Below are positions 1-12,557 of a DNA stretch of 64,000 bases, one piece after another. The position numbers and the translations under genes were made by a program. The notes beneath the pieces are model-generated. The model was not told the DNA's origin and did no database searches. It worked only from the letters and a program-made list of their open reading frames with translations. Origin of the DNA: Strigamia acuminata (taxonomy: Eukaryota; Arthropoda; Chilopoda; Geophilomorpha; Linotaeniidae); contig OX442320.1 of assembly GCA_949358305.1 (NCBI GenBank), forward strand, positions 808,501-872,500, read 5' to 3'. The stretch's first letter is position 1; each line of letters begins with the position of its first letter.

Positions 1-3000
1 CTATTTCTGAACATTCAGAGACATTGGTCTTGTGGTGTTTGTGCTAAGTCAACTGTGATGAGAAAAAAAGTCTATTCTCGCAAATCATTGCTTGGATGTT
101 GCTAAAACTTCTCTTGAAGTCTTCTACTAAGGTTTAAACACTATTTCTGAACATTCAGAGACATTGGTCTTGTGGTGTTTGTGCTAAGTCAACTGTGATG
201 AGATCAAAAGTCTATTCTCCCAAATCATTGCTTGGATGTTTCTAAAACTTACATTGGAGCCTTCTACTAAGGTTTAAACACTATTTCTGAACATTCAGAG
301 ACATTGATCTTGTGGGGTTTGTGCTAAGTCAACTGCAATGTGAAATAAGCTCAAAATTTTTTTTTCAAAATTTATTGCTTGGATGTTGCTAAAACTTACA
401 TTGAAGGCTTCTACTAAGGTTTAAACACTATTTCTGAACATTCAGAGACATTGGTCTTGTGGTGTTTGTGCTAAGTCAACTGTGATGAGATCAAAAGTCT
501 ATTCTCCCAAATCATTGCTTGGATGTTTCTAAAACTTACATTGGAGCCTTCTACTAAGGTTTAAACACTATTTCTGAACATTCAGAGACATTGGTCTTGT
601 GGTGTTTGTGCTAAGTCAACTGTGATGAGATCAAAAGTCTATTCTCCCAAATCATTGCTTGGATGTTTCTAAAACTTACATTGGAGCCTTCTACTAAGGT
701 TTAAACACTATTTCTGAACATTCAGAGACATTGGTCTTGTGGTGTTTGTGCTAAGTCAACTATGATGAGATCAAAAGTCTATTCTCCCAAATGATTGCTT
801 GGATGTTTCTAAAACTTACATTGGAGCCTTCTACTAAGGTTTAAACACTATTTCTGAACATTCAGAGACATTGGTCTTGTGGTGTTTGTGCTAAGTCAAC
901 TGTGATGAGATCAAAAGTCTATTCTCGCAAATCATTGCTTGGATGTTGCTAAAACTTCTCTTGAAGTCTTCTACTAAGGTTTAAACACTATTTCTGAACA
1001 TTCAGAGACATTGGTCTTGTGGTGTTTGTGCTAAGTCAACTGTGATGAGATCAAAAGTCTATTCTCCCAAATCATTGCTTGGATGTTTCTAAAACTTACA
1101 TTGGAGCCTTCTACTAAGGTTTAAACACTATTTCTGAACATTCAGAGACATTGATCTTGTGGTCTTTGTGCTAAGTCAACTGCAATGTGAAATAAGCTCA
1201 AAATTTTTTTTTCAAAATTTATTGCTTGGATGTTGCTAAAACTTACATTGAAGGCTTCTACTAAGGTTTAAACACTATTTCTGAACATTCAGAGACATTG
1301 GTCTTGTGGTGTTTGTGCTAAGTCAACTGTGATGAGATCAAAAGTCTATTCTCCCAAATCATTGCTTGGATGTTTCTAAAACTTACATTGGAGCCTTCTA
1401 CTAAGGTTTAAACACTATTTCTGAACATTCAGAGACATTGGTCTTGTGGTGTTTGTGCTAAGTCAACTGTGATGAGATCAAAAGTCTATTCTCCCAAATC
1501 ATTGCTTGGATGTTTCTAAAACTTACATTGGAGCCTTCTACTAAGGTTTAAACACTATTTCTGAACATTCAGAGACATTGGTCTTGTGGTGTTTGTGCTA
1601 AGTCAACTATGATGAGATCAAAAGTCTATTCTCCCAAATGATTGCTTGGATGTTTCTAAAACTTACATTGGAGCCTTCTACTAAGGTTTAAACACTATTT
1701 CTGAACATTCAGAGACATTGGTCTTGTGGTGTTTGTGCTAAGTCAACTGTGATGAGATCAAAAGTCTATTCTCGCAAATCATTGCTTGGATGTTGCTAAA
1801 ACTTCTCTTGAAGTCTTCTACTAAGGTTTAAACACTATTTCTGAACATTCAGAGACATTGGTCTTGTGGTGTTTGTGCTAAGTCAACTGTGATGAGATCA
1901 AAAGTCTATTCTCCCAAATCATTGCTTGGATGTTTCTAAAACTTACATTGGAGCCTTCTACTAAGGTTTAAACACTATTTCTGAACATTCAGAGACATTG
2001 GTCTTGTGGTGTTTGTGCTAAGTCAACTATGATGAGATCAAAAGTCTATTCTCCCAAATGATTGCTTGGATGTTTCTAAAACTTACATTGGAGCCTTCTA
2101 CTAAGGTTTAAACACTATTTCTGAACATTCAGAGACATTGGTCTTGTGGTGTTTGTGCTAAGTCAACTGTGATGAGATCAAAAGTCTATTCTCGCAAATC
2201 ATTGCTTGGATGTTGCTAAAACTTCTCTTGAAGTCTTCTACTAAGGTTTAAACACTATTTCTGAACATTCAGAGACATTGATCTTGTGGTCTTTGTGCTA
2301 AGTCAACTGCAATGTGAAATAAGCTCAAAATTTTTTTTTCAAAATTTATTGCTTGGATGTTGCTAAAACTTACATTGAAGGCTTCTACTAAGGTTTAAAC
2401 ACTATTTCTGAACATTCAGAGACATTGGTCTTGTGGTGTTTGTGCTAAGTCAACTGTGATGAGATCAAAAGTCTATTCTCCCAAATCATTGCTTGGATGT
2501 TTCTAAAACTTACATTGGAGCCTTCTACTAAGGTTTAAACACTATTTCTGAACATTCAGAGACATTGGTCTTGTGGTGTTTGTGCTAAGTCAACTGTGAT
2601 GAGATCAAAAGTCTATTCTCCCAAATCATTGCTTGGATGTTTCTAAAACTTACATTGGAGCCTTCTACTAAGGTTTAAACACTATTTCTGAACATTCAGA
2701 GACATTGATCTTGTGGTCTTTGTGCTAAGTCAACTGCAATGTGAAATAAGCTCAAAATCTTTTTTTCAAAATTTATTGCTTGGATGTTGCTAAAACTTAC
2801 ATTGAAGGCTTCTACTAAGGTTTAAACACTATTTCTGAACATTCAGAGACATTGGTCTTGTGGTGTTTGTGCTAAGTCAACTGTGATGAGATCAAAAGTC
2901 TATTCTCCCAAATCATTGCTTGGATGTTTCTAAAACTTACATTGGAGCCTTCTACTAAGGTTTAAACACTATTTCTGAACATTCAGAGACATTGGTCTTG

Positions 3001-6000
3001 TGGTGTTTGTGCTAAGTCAACTGTGATGAGATCAAAAGTCTATTCTCCCAAATCATTGCTTGGATGTTTCTAAAACTTACATTGGAGCCTTCTACTAAGG
3101 TTTAAACACTATTTCTGAACATTCAGAGACATTGGTCTTGTGGTGTTTGTGCTAAGTCAACTATGATGAGATCAAAAGTCTATTCTCCCAAATGATTGCT
3201 TGGATGTTTCTAAAACTTACATTGGAGCCTTCTACTAAGGTTTAAACACTATTTCTGAACATTCAGAGACATTGGTCTTGTGGTGTTTGTGCTAAGTCAA
3301 CTGTGATGAGATCAAAAGTCTATTCTCGCAAATCATTGCTTGGATGTTGCTAAAACTTCTCTTGAAGTCTTCTACTAAGGTTTAAACACTATTTCTGAAC
3401 ATTCAGAGACATTGGTCTTGTGGTGTTTGTGCTAAGTCAACTGTGATGAGATCAAAAGTCTATTCTCCCAAATCATTGCTTGGATGTTTCTAAAACTTAC
3501 ATTGGAGCCTTCTACTAAGGTTTAAACACTATTTCTGAACATTCAGAGACATTGATCTTGTGGTCTTTGTGCTAAGTCAACTGCAATGTGAAATAAGCTC
3601 AAAATTTTTTTTTCAAAATTTATTGCTTGGATGTTGCTAAAACTTACATTGAAGGCTTCTACTAAGGTTTAAACACTATTTCTGAACATTCAGAGACATT
3701 GGTCTTGTGGTGTTTGTGCTAAGTCAACTGTGATGAGATCAAAAGTCTATTCTCCCAAATCATTGCTTGGATGTTTCTAAAACTTACATTGGAGCCTTCT
3801 ACTAAGGTTTAAACACTATTTCTGAACATTCAGAGACATTGGTCTTGTGGTGTTTGTGCTAAGTCAACTGTGATGAGATCAAAAGTCTATTCTCCCAAAT
3901 CATTGCTTGGATGTTTCTAAAACTTACATTGGAGCCTTCTACTAAGGTTTAAACACTATTTCTGAACATTCAGAGACATTGATCTTGTGGTCTTTGTGCT
4001 AAGTCAACTGCAATGTGAAATAAGCTCAAAATCTTTTTTTCAAAATTTATTGCTTGGATGTTGCTAAAACTTACATTGAAGGCTTCTACTAAGGTTTAAA
4101 CACTATTTCTGAACATTCAGAGACATTGGTCTTGTGGTGTTTGTGCTAAGTCAACTGTGATGAGATCAAAAGTCTATTCTCCCAAATCATTGCTTGGATG
4201 TTTCTAAAACTTACATTGGAGCCTTCTACTAAGGTTTAAACACTATTTCTGAACATTCAGAGACATTGGTCTTGTGGTGTTTGTGCTAAGTCAACTGTGA
4301 TGAGATCAAAAGTCTATTCTCCCAAATCATTGCTTGGATGTTTCTAAAACTTACATTGGAGCCTTCTACTAAGGTTTAAACACTATTTCTGAACATTCAG
4401 AGACATTGGTCTTGTGGTGTTTGTGCTAAGTCAACTATGATGAGATCAAAAGTCTATTCTCCCAAATGATTGCTTGGATGTTTCTAAAACTTACATTGGA
4501 GCCTTCTACTAAGGTTTAAACACTATTTCTGAACATTCAGAGACATTGGTCTTGTGGTGTTTGTGCTAAGTTAACTGTGATGAGATCAAAAGTCTATTCT
4601 CGCAAATCATTACTTGGATGTTGCTAAAACTTCTCTTGAAGTCTTCTACTAAGATTTAAACACTATTTCTGAACATTCAGAGACATTGGTCTTGTGGTGT
4701 TTGTGCTAAGTCAACTGCGATGTGAAATGAGCTCAAAATTTTTTTTTCAAAATTTATTGCTTGGATGTTGCTAAAACTTAGAATTGGAGCCTTCTACTAA
4801 GGTTTAAACACTATTTCTGAATATTCAGAGACATTGGTCTTGTGGTGTTTGTGCTAAGTCAACTGTGATGAGATCAAAAGTCTATTCTCCCAAATCATTG
4901 CTTGGATGTTTCTAAAACTTACATTGGAGCCTTCTACTAAGGTTTAAACACTATTTCTGAACATTCAGAGACATTGGTCTTGTGGTGTTTGTGCTAAGTC
5001 AACTGTGATGAGATCAAAAGTCTATTCTCGCAAATCATTGCTTGGATGTTGCTAAAACTTCTCTTGAAGTCTTCTACTAAGGTTTAAACACTATTTCTGA
5101 ACATTCAGAGACATTGGTCTTGTGGTGTTTGTGCTAAGTCAACTGTGATGAGATCAAAAGTCTATTCTCCCAAATCATTGCTTGGATGTTTCTAAAACTT
5201 ACATTGGAGCCTTCTACTAAGGTTTAAACACTATTTCTGAACATTCAGAGACATTGATCTTGTGGTCTTTGTGCTAAGTCAACTGCAATGTGAAATAAGC
5301 TCAAAATTTTTTTTTCAAAATTTATTGCTTGGATGTTGCTAAAACTTACATTGAAGGCTTCTACTAAGGTTTAAACACTATTTCTGAACATTCAGAGACA
5401 TTGGTCTTGTGGTGTTTGTGCTAAGTCAACTGTGATGAGATCAAAAGTCTATTCTCCCAAATCATTGCTTGGATGTTTCTAAAACTTACATTGGAGCCTT
5501 CTACTAAGGTTTAAACACTATTTCTGAACATTCAGAGACATTGGTCTTGTGGTGTTTGTGCTAAGTCAACTGTGATGAGATCAAAAGTCTATTCTCCCAA
5601 ATCATTGCTTGGATGTTTCTAAAACTTACATTGGAGCCTTCTACTAAGGTTTAAACACTATTTCTGAACATTCAGAGACATTGATCTTGTGGTCTTTGTG
5701 CTAAGTCAACTGCAATGTGAAATAAGCTCAAAATCTTTTTTTCAAAATTTATTGCTTGGATGTTGCTAAAACTTACATTGAAGGCTTCTACTAAGGTTTA
5801 AACACTATTTCTGAACATTCAGAGACATTGGTCTTGTGGTGTTTGTGCTAAGTCAACTGTGATGAGATCAAAAGTCTATTCTCCCAAATCATTGCTTGGA
5901 TGTTTCTAAAACTTACATTGGAGCCTTCTACTAAGGTTTAAACACTATTTCTGAACATTCAGAGACATTGGTCTTGTGGTGTTTGTGCTAAGTCAACTGT

Positions 6001-8655
6001 GATGAGATCAAAAGTCTATTCTCCCAAATCATTGCTTGGATGTTTCTAAAACTTACATTGGAGCCTTCTACTAAGGTTTAAACACTATTTCTGAACATTC
6101 AGAGACATTGGTCTTGTGGTGTTTGTGCTAAGTCAACTATGATGAGATCAAAAGTCTATTCTCCCAAATGATTGCTTGGATGTTTCTAAAACTTACATTG
6201 GAGCCTTCTACTAAGGTTTAAACACTATTTCTGAACATTCAGAGACATTGGTCTTGTGGTGTTTGTGCTAAGTTAACTGTGATGAGATCAAAAGTCTATT
6301 CTCGCAAATCATTACTTGGATGTTGCTAAAACTTCTCTTGAAGTCTTCTACTAAGATTTAAACACTATTTCTGAACATTCAGAGACATTGGTCTTGTGGT
6401 GTTTGTGCTAAGTCAACTGCGATGTGAAATGAGCTCAAAATTTTTTTTTCAAAATTTATTGCTTGGATGTTGCTAAAACTTAGAATTGGAGCCTTCTACT
6501 AAGGTTTAAACACTATTTCTGAATATTCAGAGACATTGGTCTTGTGGTGTTTGTGCTAAGTCAACTGTGATGAGATCAAAAGTCTATTCTCCCAAATCAT
6601 TGCTTGGATGTTTCTAAAACTTACATTGGAGCCTTCTACTAAGGTTTAAACACTATTTCTGAACATTCAGAGACATTGATCTTGTGGTCTTTGTGCTAAG
6701 TCAACTGCAATGTGAAATAAGCTCAAAATTTTTTTTTCAAAATTTATTGCTTGGATGTTGCTAAAACTTACATTGAAGGCTTCTACTAAGGTTTAAACAC
6801 TATTTCTGAACATTCAGAGACATTGGTCTTGTGGTGTTTGTGCTAAGTCAACTGTGATGAGATCAAAAGTCTATTCTCCCAAATCATTGCTTGGATGTTT
6901 CTAAAACTTACATTGGAGCCTTCTACTAAGGTTTAAACACTATTTCTGAACATTCAGAGACATTGGTCTTGTGGTGTTTGTGCTAAGTCAACTGTGATGA
7001 GATCAAAAGTCTATTCTCCCAAATCATTGCTTGGATGTTTCTAAAACTTACATTGGAGCCTTCTACTAAGGTTTAAACACTATTTCTGAACATTCAGAGA
7101 CATTGGTCTTGTGGTGTTTGTGCTAAGTCAACTGTGATGAGATCAAAAGTCTATTCTCCCAAATCATTGCTTGGATGTTTCTAAAACTTACATTGGAGCC
7201 TTCTACTAAGGTTTAAACACTATTTCTGAACATTCAGAGACATTGATCTTGTGGTCTTTGTGCTAAGTCAACTGCAATGTGAAATAAGCTCAAAATCTTT
7301 TTTTCAAAATTTATTGCTTGGATATTGCTAAAACTTACATTGAAGGCTTCTACTAAGGTTTAAACACTATTTCTGAACATTCAGAGACATTGGTCTTGTG
7401 GTGTTTGTGCTAAGTCAACTGTGATGAGATCAAAAGTCTATTCTCCCAAATCATTGCTTGGATGTTTCTAAAACTTACATTGGAGCCTTCTACTAAGGTT
7501 TAAACACTATTTCTGAACATTCAGAGACATTGGTCTTGTGGTGTTTGTGCTAAGTCAACTGTGATGAGATCAAAAGTCTATTCTCCCAAATCATTGCTTG
7601 GATGTTTCTAAAACTTACATTGGAGCCTTCTACTAAGGTTTAAACACTATTTCTGAACATTCAGAGACATTGGTCTTGTGGTGTTTGTGCTAAGTCAACT
7701 ATGATGAGATCAAAAGTCTATTCTCCCAAATGATTGCTTGGATGTTTCTAAAACTTACATTGGAGCCTTCTACTAAGGTTTAAACACTATTTCTGAACAT
7801 TCAGAGACATTGGTCTTGTGGTGTTTGTGCTAAGTCAACTGTGATGAGATCAAAAGTCTATTCTCCCAAATCATTGCTTGGATGTTTCTAAAACTTACAT
7901 TGGAGCCTTCTACTAAGGTTTAAACACTATTTCTGAACATTCAGAGACATTGGTCTTGTGGTGTTTGTGCTAAGTCAACTGTGATGAGATCAAAAGTCTA
8001 TTCTCCCAAATCATTGCTTGGATGTTTCTAAAACTTACATTGGAGCCTTCTACTAAGGTTTAAACACTATTTCTGAACATTCAGAGACATTGGTCTTGTG
8101 GTGTTTGTGCTAAGTCAACTATGATGAGATCAAAAGTCTATTCTCCCAAATGATTGCTTGGATGTTTCTAAAACTTACATTGGAGCCTTCTACTAAGGTT
8201 TAAACACTATTTCTGAACATTCAGAGACATTGGTCTTGTGGTGTTTGTGCTAAGTTAACTGTGATGAGATCAAAAGTCTATTCTCGCAAATCATTACTTG
8301 GATGTTGCTAAAACTTCTCTTGAAGTCTTCTACTAAGGTTTAAACACTATTTCTGAACATTCAGAGACATTGGTCTTGTGGTGTTTGTGCTAAGTCAACT
8401 GCGATGTGAAATGAGCTCAAAATTTTTTTTTCAAAATTTATTGCTTGGATGTTGCTAAAACTTAGAATTGGAGCCTTCTACTAAGGTTTAAACACTATTT
8501 CTGAATATTCAGAGACATTGGTCTTGTGGTGTTTGTGCTAAGTCAACTGTGATGAGATCAAAAGTCTATTCTCCCAAATCATTGCTTGGATGTTTCTAAA
8601 ACTTACATTGGAGCCTTCTACTAAGGTTTAAACACTATTTCTGAACATTCAGAGA
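1..8655 (+). repeat. Satellite DNA array, left arm (140-148 bp monomers, higher-order repeats)
   Basis: About 61.5 head-to-tail monomers fill this arm. Each begins CTATTTCTGAACATTCAGAG and ends CTACTAAGGTTTAAACA. Five recurrent types are visible. A is 140 bp with GTGATGAGATC and ACATTGGAGCC. B is 140 bp with CTATGATGAG and AAATGATTGC. C is 140 bp with CTCGCAAATC and CTCTTGAAGTC. D is 147 bp with GCAATGTGAAATAAGCTC and a T-run. E is 148 bp with GCGATGTGAAATGAGCTC. Types recur in order, for example D-A-A-B-C-A at 281-1127 and 1128-1974. A longer block D-A-A-B-C-E-A... starts at 3956, 5658 and 7220. The last monomer (8635-8655) is cut by E1. Both arms run in the same direction. No ORF is supported. 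The organisation resembles centromeric or pericentromeric satellite, but that is inference. Confidence 0.97.
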
Positions 8656-10367
8656 TGTTGCGAATCGGTTCGAAACAGGAAATGCTTCTCAAAATATAAG
8701 GGAGAGAAAAGATGGTGAAAGTTGAAATAGGTTCGAACTTTTCACTAAAGAAAGAAAGAAATAAATTAGTTAAATTTATTTACCACTCAGAAGGCAATCA
8801 GTTGTCACTTAGTTGAAGTTGAACAGGCATCGTCTCGGGTTGTCGATCACATTGAAGTTCTAGGAGGTTCTGAAAAGGAGTTCGAGCTTTTAAATAATGG
8901 TTCATATCGGGAATTAATTGCTACGACTTATCTGACTTTGAAGAACTCCCCGGGTCGGGATAAAATCTCTGGATTCGAGTATGTCTGAAAGGAAAATAAG
9001 TATTAGTTAGAATCGTGGTTTACAGTGTTTCAATTGCGTTGATTTATCACTTACGGATAAATTAAGACGGTTCGCGGGATGGGGCAGAAGTCACCGATCT
9101 GCTTCAGATGAGGGAATGACTGTAAATAAAGAATGTATAGGTTAAATATAATTACACTAATTGTTGAGTTATGTTTTAATTTATAACCGCTCATTTGCTT
9201 ACCTTAAGTTTACGAAATCCGGATGCAATTCAACTCGGGAGTTGCATGATGCTGTAAATAGATATTAAGTTTTATTTACACTTGTTATTTATTCGGATAT
9301 TTATGTACCTTACAGTTATATCGTTGAAGAACATCTCACGCTGTTGTGAAATCGAGGAGACGGAAATCGTACGGCTTGGTTCGGGTGATGGACGCTGAAA
9401 TGGCCAAAGGAAACGCTCGTTTAAGCTCAAAGACACAAGCAATATGTTGGAAGGAAATACATATGTGCTTACTTACCTGATCGGTAATTCATGGGATCGC
9501 GGGAGAGAAGTAATCCGCAGCAAAAGGCGATCGTGAGCGAAGGCGTTGTATTTGGTCGGCCATTTTCAGAAGTTGAGAACCGGATGAAGCGTGCAGTTGA
9601 ATGTTTCTTCGATTACCTGTTGAAGTAATGAGTAATTAGGTTTGAATGTATAATTAGAAGAATTAGTTTAAGTAATTTGTTCACTTTCACTCCTGATTTA
9701 ATTTCGATGTACGAGTAGACGATTTGCGAGAGATGACAAGAAGCGATGGAGCAGTCATACTCGCAAATGACGTCATACACAGAGGAGTTGTATTTTTGTC
9801 AATGTTTATATAACTCAAGTTGTTGTTTGTTAGGTTAAAATATGTTTTTATCTCAGATTGCTACTTTCTATGTGATCTGAGAAGTGTATTTAAGTTTGAT
9901 CATTTGTATTCAATCATTTACAATGTTAAATTATACACTTGTGTTAAAAGTGAGGATTTTAGGCCAGAAAAGCGCCTGAAAACTTCACCCCTGTTATCTT
10001 TAATTAGGAAACTTCATGTCTTCTATAAATGAAGTTTCTGAAATATAATTAAAACATTTTATGCAATGTTAGGCTTAAAACATAAACCTTGTTTTGTAAC
10101 ACTTGATATTTAATTGTTGTCCATCTCGTGTCACGTCTCGTCTCATTGTTAAAAGGATTAAATTCCTCACTTGCGAATAAAAGATCAGGTTGAGCAGTCA
10201 ACCATTCTCTCTCTCTCTATCTCCTTGCAAAAAATGCCTAAAAGCAGGCCGAATACAGAGAGTCGAAGCGACTCTGATCGAGCGATTTGCACAAGGCAAA
10301 TCAACGCTCCGTACCCGAATCCTAACCTCGAATCGCTGGCGTGGAAATTGACAGGCGATTCGAAAAA
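8656..10367 (+). repeat. E1 5' LTR
   Basis: This 1712 bp repeat begins TGTTGCGAATCGG and ends GATTCGAAAAA, so it lacks the usual terminal CA. Its first 22 bases form an inverted repeat (TGTTGCGAA/TTCGAAACA). A CRE-type site TGACGTCA lies at 9768-9775 and a TATATAA box at 9807-9813. AATAAA follows near 10176, which suggests U3 up to about 9835 and a short R/U5. An ATG at 10234 opens a frame that leaves the LTR. Confidence 0.9.
9768..9813 (+). promoter_or_regulatory. E1 LTR core promoter candidate: CRE palindrome plus TATA box
   Basis: TGACGTCA (9768-9775) is followed 31 bases later by TATATAA (9807-9813). Just upstream, ATTTGCGAG and CTCGCAAAT form inverted arms around a 32-base loop (9722-9767). 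CRE sites bind ATF/CREB-type bZIP factors in animals; use here is inferred from the motif only. The same elements are present in the 3' LTR. Confidence 0.45.
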
Positions 10368-10827
10368 GTGGTGCCGTGGACCAAAATGCGAGCCAGGGAT
10401 GTGTGGGCCTAATTCGAATGGAGACGATTCTAAAGTGAAAATGGCGGACGTACAGCAGAAAGAATTGTTTCAAGTTGAAACAAAGACGACTGTTCGCCAA
10501 GAGAGTAACGCTAAGAAGCTGGCGGTAAGACGTAACAAATATGAGAGAATTAATCGAGAAAAGGCACTGAAGATTGAGCATGCTGCACGCCTCGTGAAGT
10601 GGAAAATAGCCGCTCTTAATCGGAAGACGTTAGGCCTGAAGATTAAACTAACATTCGAATGTACCGTTAAGAAGTTTACAGCAATGGGGGCCATCTACGA
10701 AGACACAACGCAATGGAGATACGGATATGGTGTTGGAACGTCGGGACGACACGGAACGAGCTCAGTTCAAGACGGAGCCGATGACGAAGCGAGCATCGAG
10801 ATGAGAATCCATTACAAAGAGACTTAA
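10234..10827 (+). CDS. Hypothetical 197-aa basic protein of E1, starting inside the LTR
   Basis: The ATG at 10234 lies in the 5' LTR downstream of the TATA box. The frame crosses the LTR end and primer site and closes with TAA at 10825-10827. About 44 N-terminal residues come from LTR sequence. The middle (about residues 85-150) is rich in Lys and Arg and looks helical or coiled; the C-terminus is acidic and Gly-rich. I see no zinc knuckle, protease or capsid signature. It could be a degenerate gag or accessory protein, or a chance ORF in a non-autonomous element. No longer E1 ORF exists. I do not recognise the product. Confidence 0.3.
   Translation: MPKSRPNTESRSDSDRAICTRQINAPYPNPNLESLAWKLTGDSKKWCRGPKCEPGMCGPNSNGDDSKVKMADVQQKELFQVETKTTVRQESNAKKLAVRRNKYERINREKALKIEHAARLVKWKIAALNRKTLGLKIKLTFECTVKKFTAMGAIYEDTTQWRYGYGVGTSGRHGTSSVQDGADDEASIEMRIHYKET
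10369..10382 (+). promoter_or_regulatory. E1 primer-binding site (tRNA-His-like)
   Basis: TGGTGCCGTGGACC begins one base after the LTR. Animal tRNA-His ends ...TCACGGCACCA, so the first ten bases would pair. E2 and E5 have recognisably related sites. The tRNA assignment is from memory of tRNA-His. Confidence 0.6.
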
Positions 10828-11282
10828 TTGAGAAGTTCAAGACTTGTTGACTTGTTTTGTGTTATATTGAATTTTGTGTTCAGTTGTGCAATAGTTTTAA
10901 GTATTTGATTTTTCTGTTAGTCTTTAAGTTTTTGGATTCAACCACCGGTTACGAGAGATGGATTCACTGAATGAGTACAAGGTTGGTGAACAACTTTTAG
11001 CATGTTTATTAGTATAAAGAGTTTTCGTTTAAGTTTGAGAAGTTTAACAGAGTTTGTCATAATTTGGTTTTGGCTTTAAGATAGCTTTAAGTTAGTCTAA
11101 GTGTGGCTTTCTCTACCCCCCCGGTAGTTGCAAAGAGAGAGTGGATCGCAAGTCGCTTTGTAAAAAGGGTTTTTTCGATTTTGCAAAGTAAGATCTATTG
11201 TGGAGTTGTAAGGAGAAATTATCGTGGGGATTAGTTTCTTAAATTGAATGAATCTTTGAGGAAAAACCTCTGCTATTAATGG
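10828..11282 (+). other. E1 internal non-coding segment up to the E2 insertion
   Basis: This is about 450 bp of T-rich sequence between the hypothetical ORF and E2. It contains a CTACCCCCCCGG stretch near 11114. No ORF, RNA gene or domain is visible. It ends with the ATGG target duplicated by E2 (11279-11282). Confidence 0.6.
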
Positions 11283-12557
11283 TGTTGCGAGCAGGAACGC
11301 AACAAAAAGATTTAGAAGTTTTCCACGTTTTGGCTTCTGAAAAGAAGATTTGACTTTTTAATTTGCTTTTTAGTTTTTGACACAAGTTGGAGACATATCT
11401 GAGATGTCCGGTTGTTTGGCTGACCAGCGGTCTTGTTTGGTGATGTCCTTGACGGTCGTCATGCTGCCAGTCGCACCTGGATTGGTCGGGAGATGTGTTG
11501 TCGGTCACTTGTGGTCGTTTTGATGTGATCGTTTTAGTGGTTTAGTAATTCTGTGTATTAGTTTAAGAATTATTAGAGTTGTTTTGAGATAGGCATATTT
11601 TATTTGATTGTTGTTTACCTTTTGATTGATGTTTTAGGGGGTCAGCGACTTTCCAAGACGTGAGGCAGCAGGTGGCGAGCGGAGTAAAGCTCCCGTGACA
11701 GTGACGGCATTTGGACGCATCGGATCCGCGTGTGTGTTTAGAGCGGCGTCGATACGCCTTGGTTTGGACTCTCGTTCGAGTCCCCACGCTGTTTGGAAGG
11801 TCCTTGCGTCGATGTCTGGTCAAGGGCGGCTATGGAAGTCTGTCTGGCTCGCTCCTGTTCGCCTGCACAGCTGTTAGCAAGTTGCTGTGCCGCCATCTTG
11901 CATGATGAGCGGTTGGCTTTTGTCTTTGAGAAGGGAAGTTGGCTTTCCTCCGGAACTAAGATTGGGAATTGTTAATACTTGTTTATTTATGTATTTTATG
12001 CCTCTAATAGATGTTAAGTTTAAGCTTTTATTACTTATTATCAATTTGATGTAAAAAGGGTTAAGTTTGAGACACGTAGCGCCCTCTTTGGAGGCAATAA
12101 GTTATTTATAATGAGTAATTGTCATTTGTAATTAAGCCTATTTTTTTAGCGCCATTGTTTACGGTTGCCAGGCGCCTGTTGTTGCTAGGTAGAGAGTGAG
12201 TTACTGTTGTTACTAGCTGTTGCTAGAAGAAGCTTGTTATGGTTGATTTAGAATAAATAAGTTGTTATTCTTTTCTCTTTCTTTGATATTCTTCCTTTGG
12301 ATTATTTCTGAAATGAGTTCCCAGAGAATGAGTGAGTAGAGAGCCAAGCTGACTCTCCTCCTCCTTGAAGACACATTTGCTTGCCCATTAGCTGAGATGT
12401 TTTTCCCATTTGATCTACTGTTTGAGAACTAGGCCTAATGCTAGGCCTAACGCTTTCTGCTGCTGGAATTTCTACTATACGATCATGGATGCGCAACAGG
12501 ACAGTTGCCTATGAATGTACCACGCGACTTCCGAGTTCGACATGTCTGTTTGCAACA
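11283..12557 (+). repeat. E2 5' LTR
   Basis: It starts TGTTGCGAGCAGGAACGCAACA, a 7-bp inverted repeat around an 8-base loop. It holds a GCCGCCATCTTG motif (11889-11900), which matches the YY1/Pho consensus, and an AATAAA at about 12252. It ends TTTGCAACA. Confidence 0.95.

Noticed and set aside
1-8655. Regular direct repeats reminiscent of a CRISPR array
   Set aside because: Monomers are contiguous, 140-148 bp, with no unique spacers and no cas genes; this is eukaryotic satellite.
10198-10694. Minus-strand frames opposite the E1 ORF
   Set aside because: They are antisense shadows with Phe/Leu/Arg-rich, domain-free translations.
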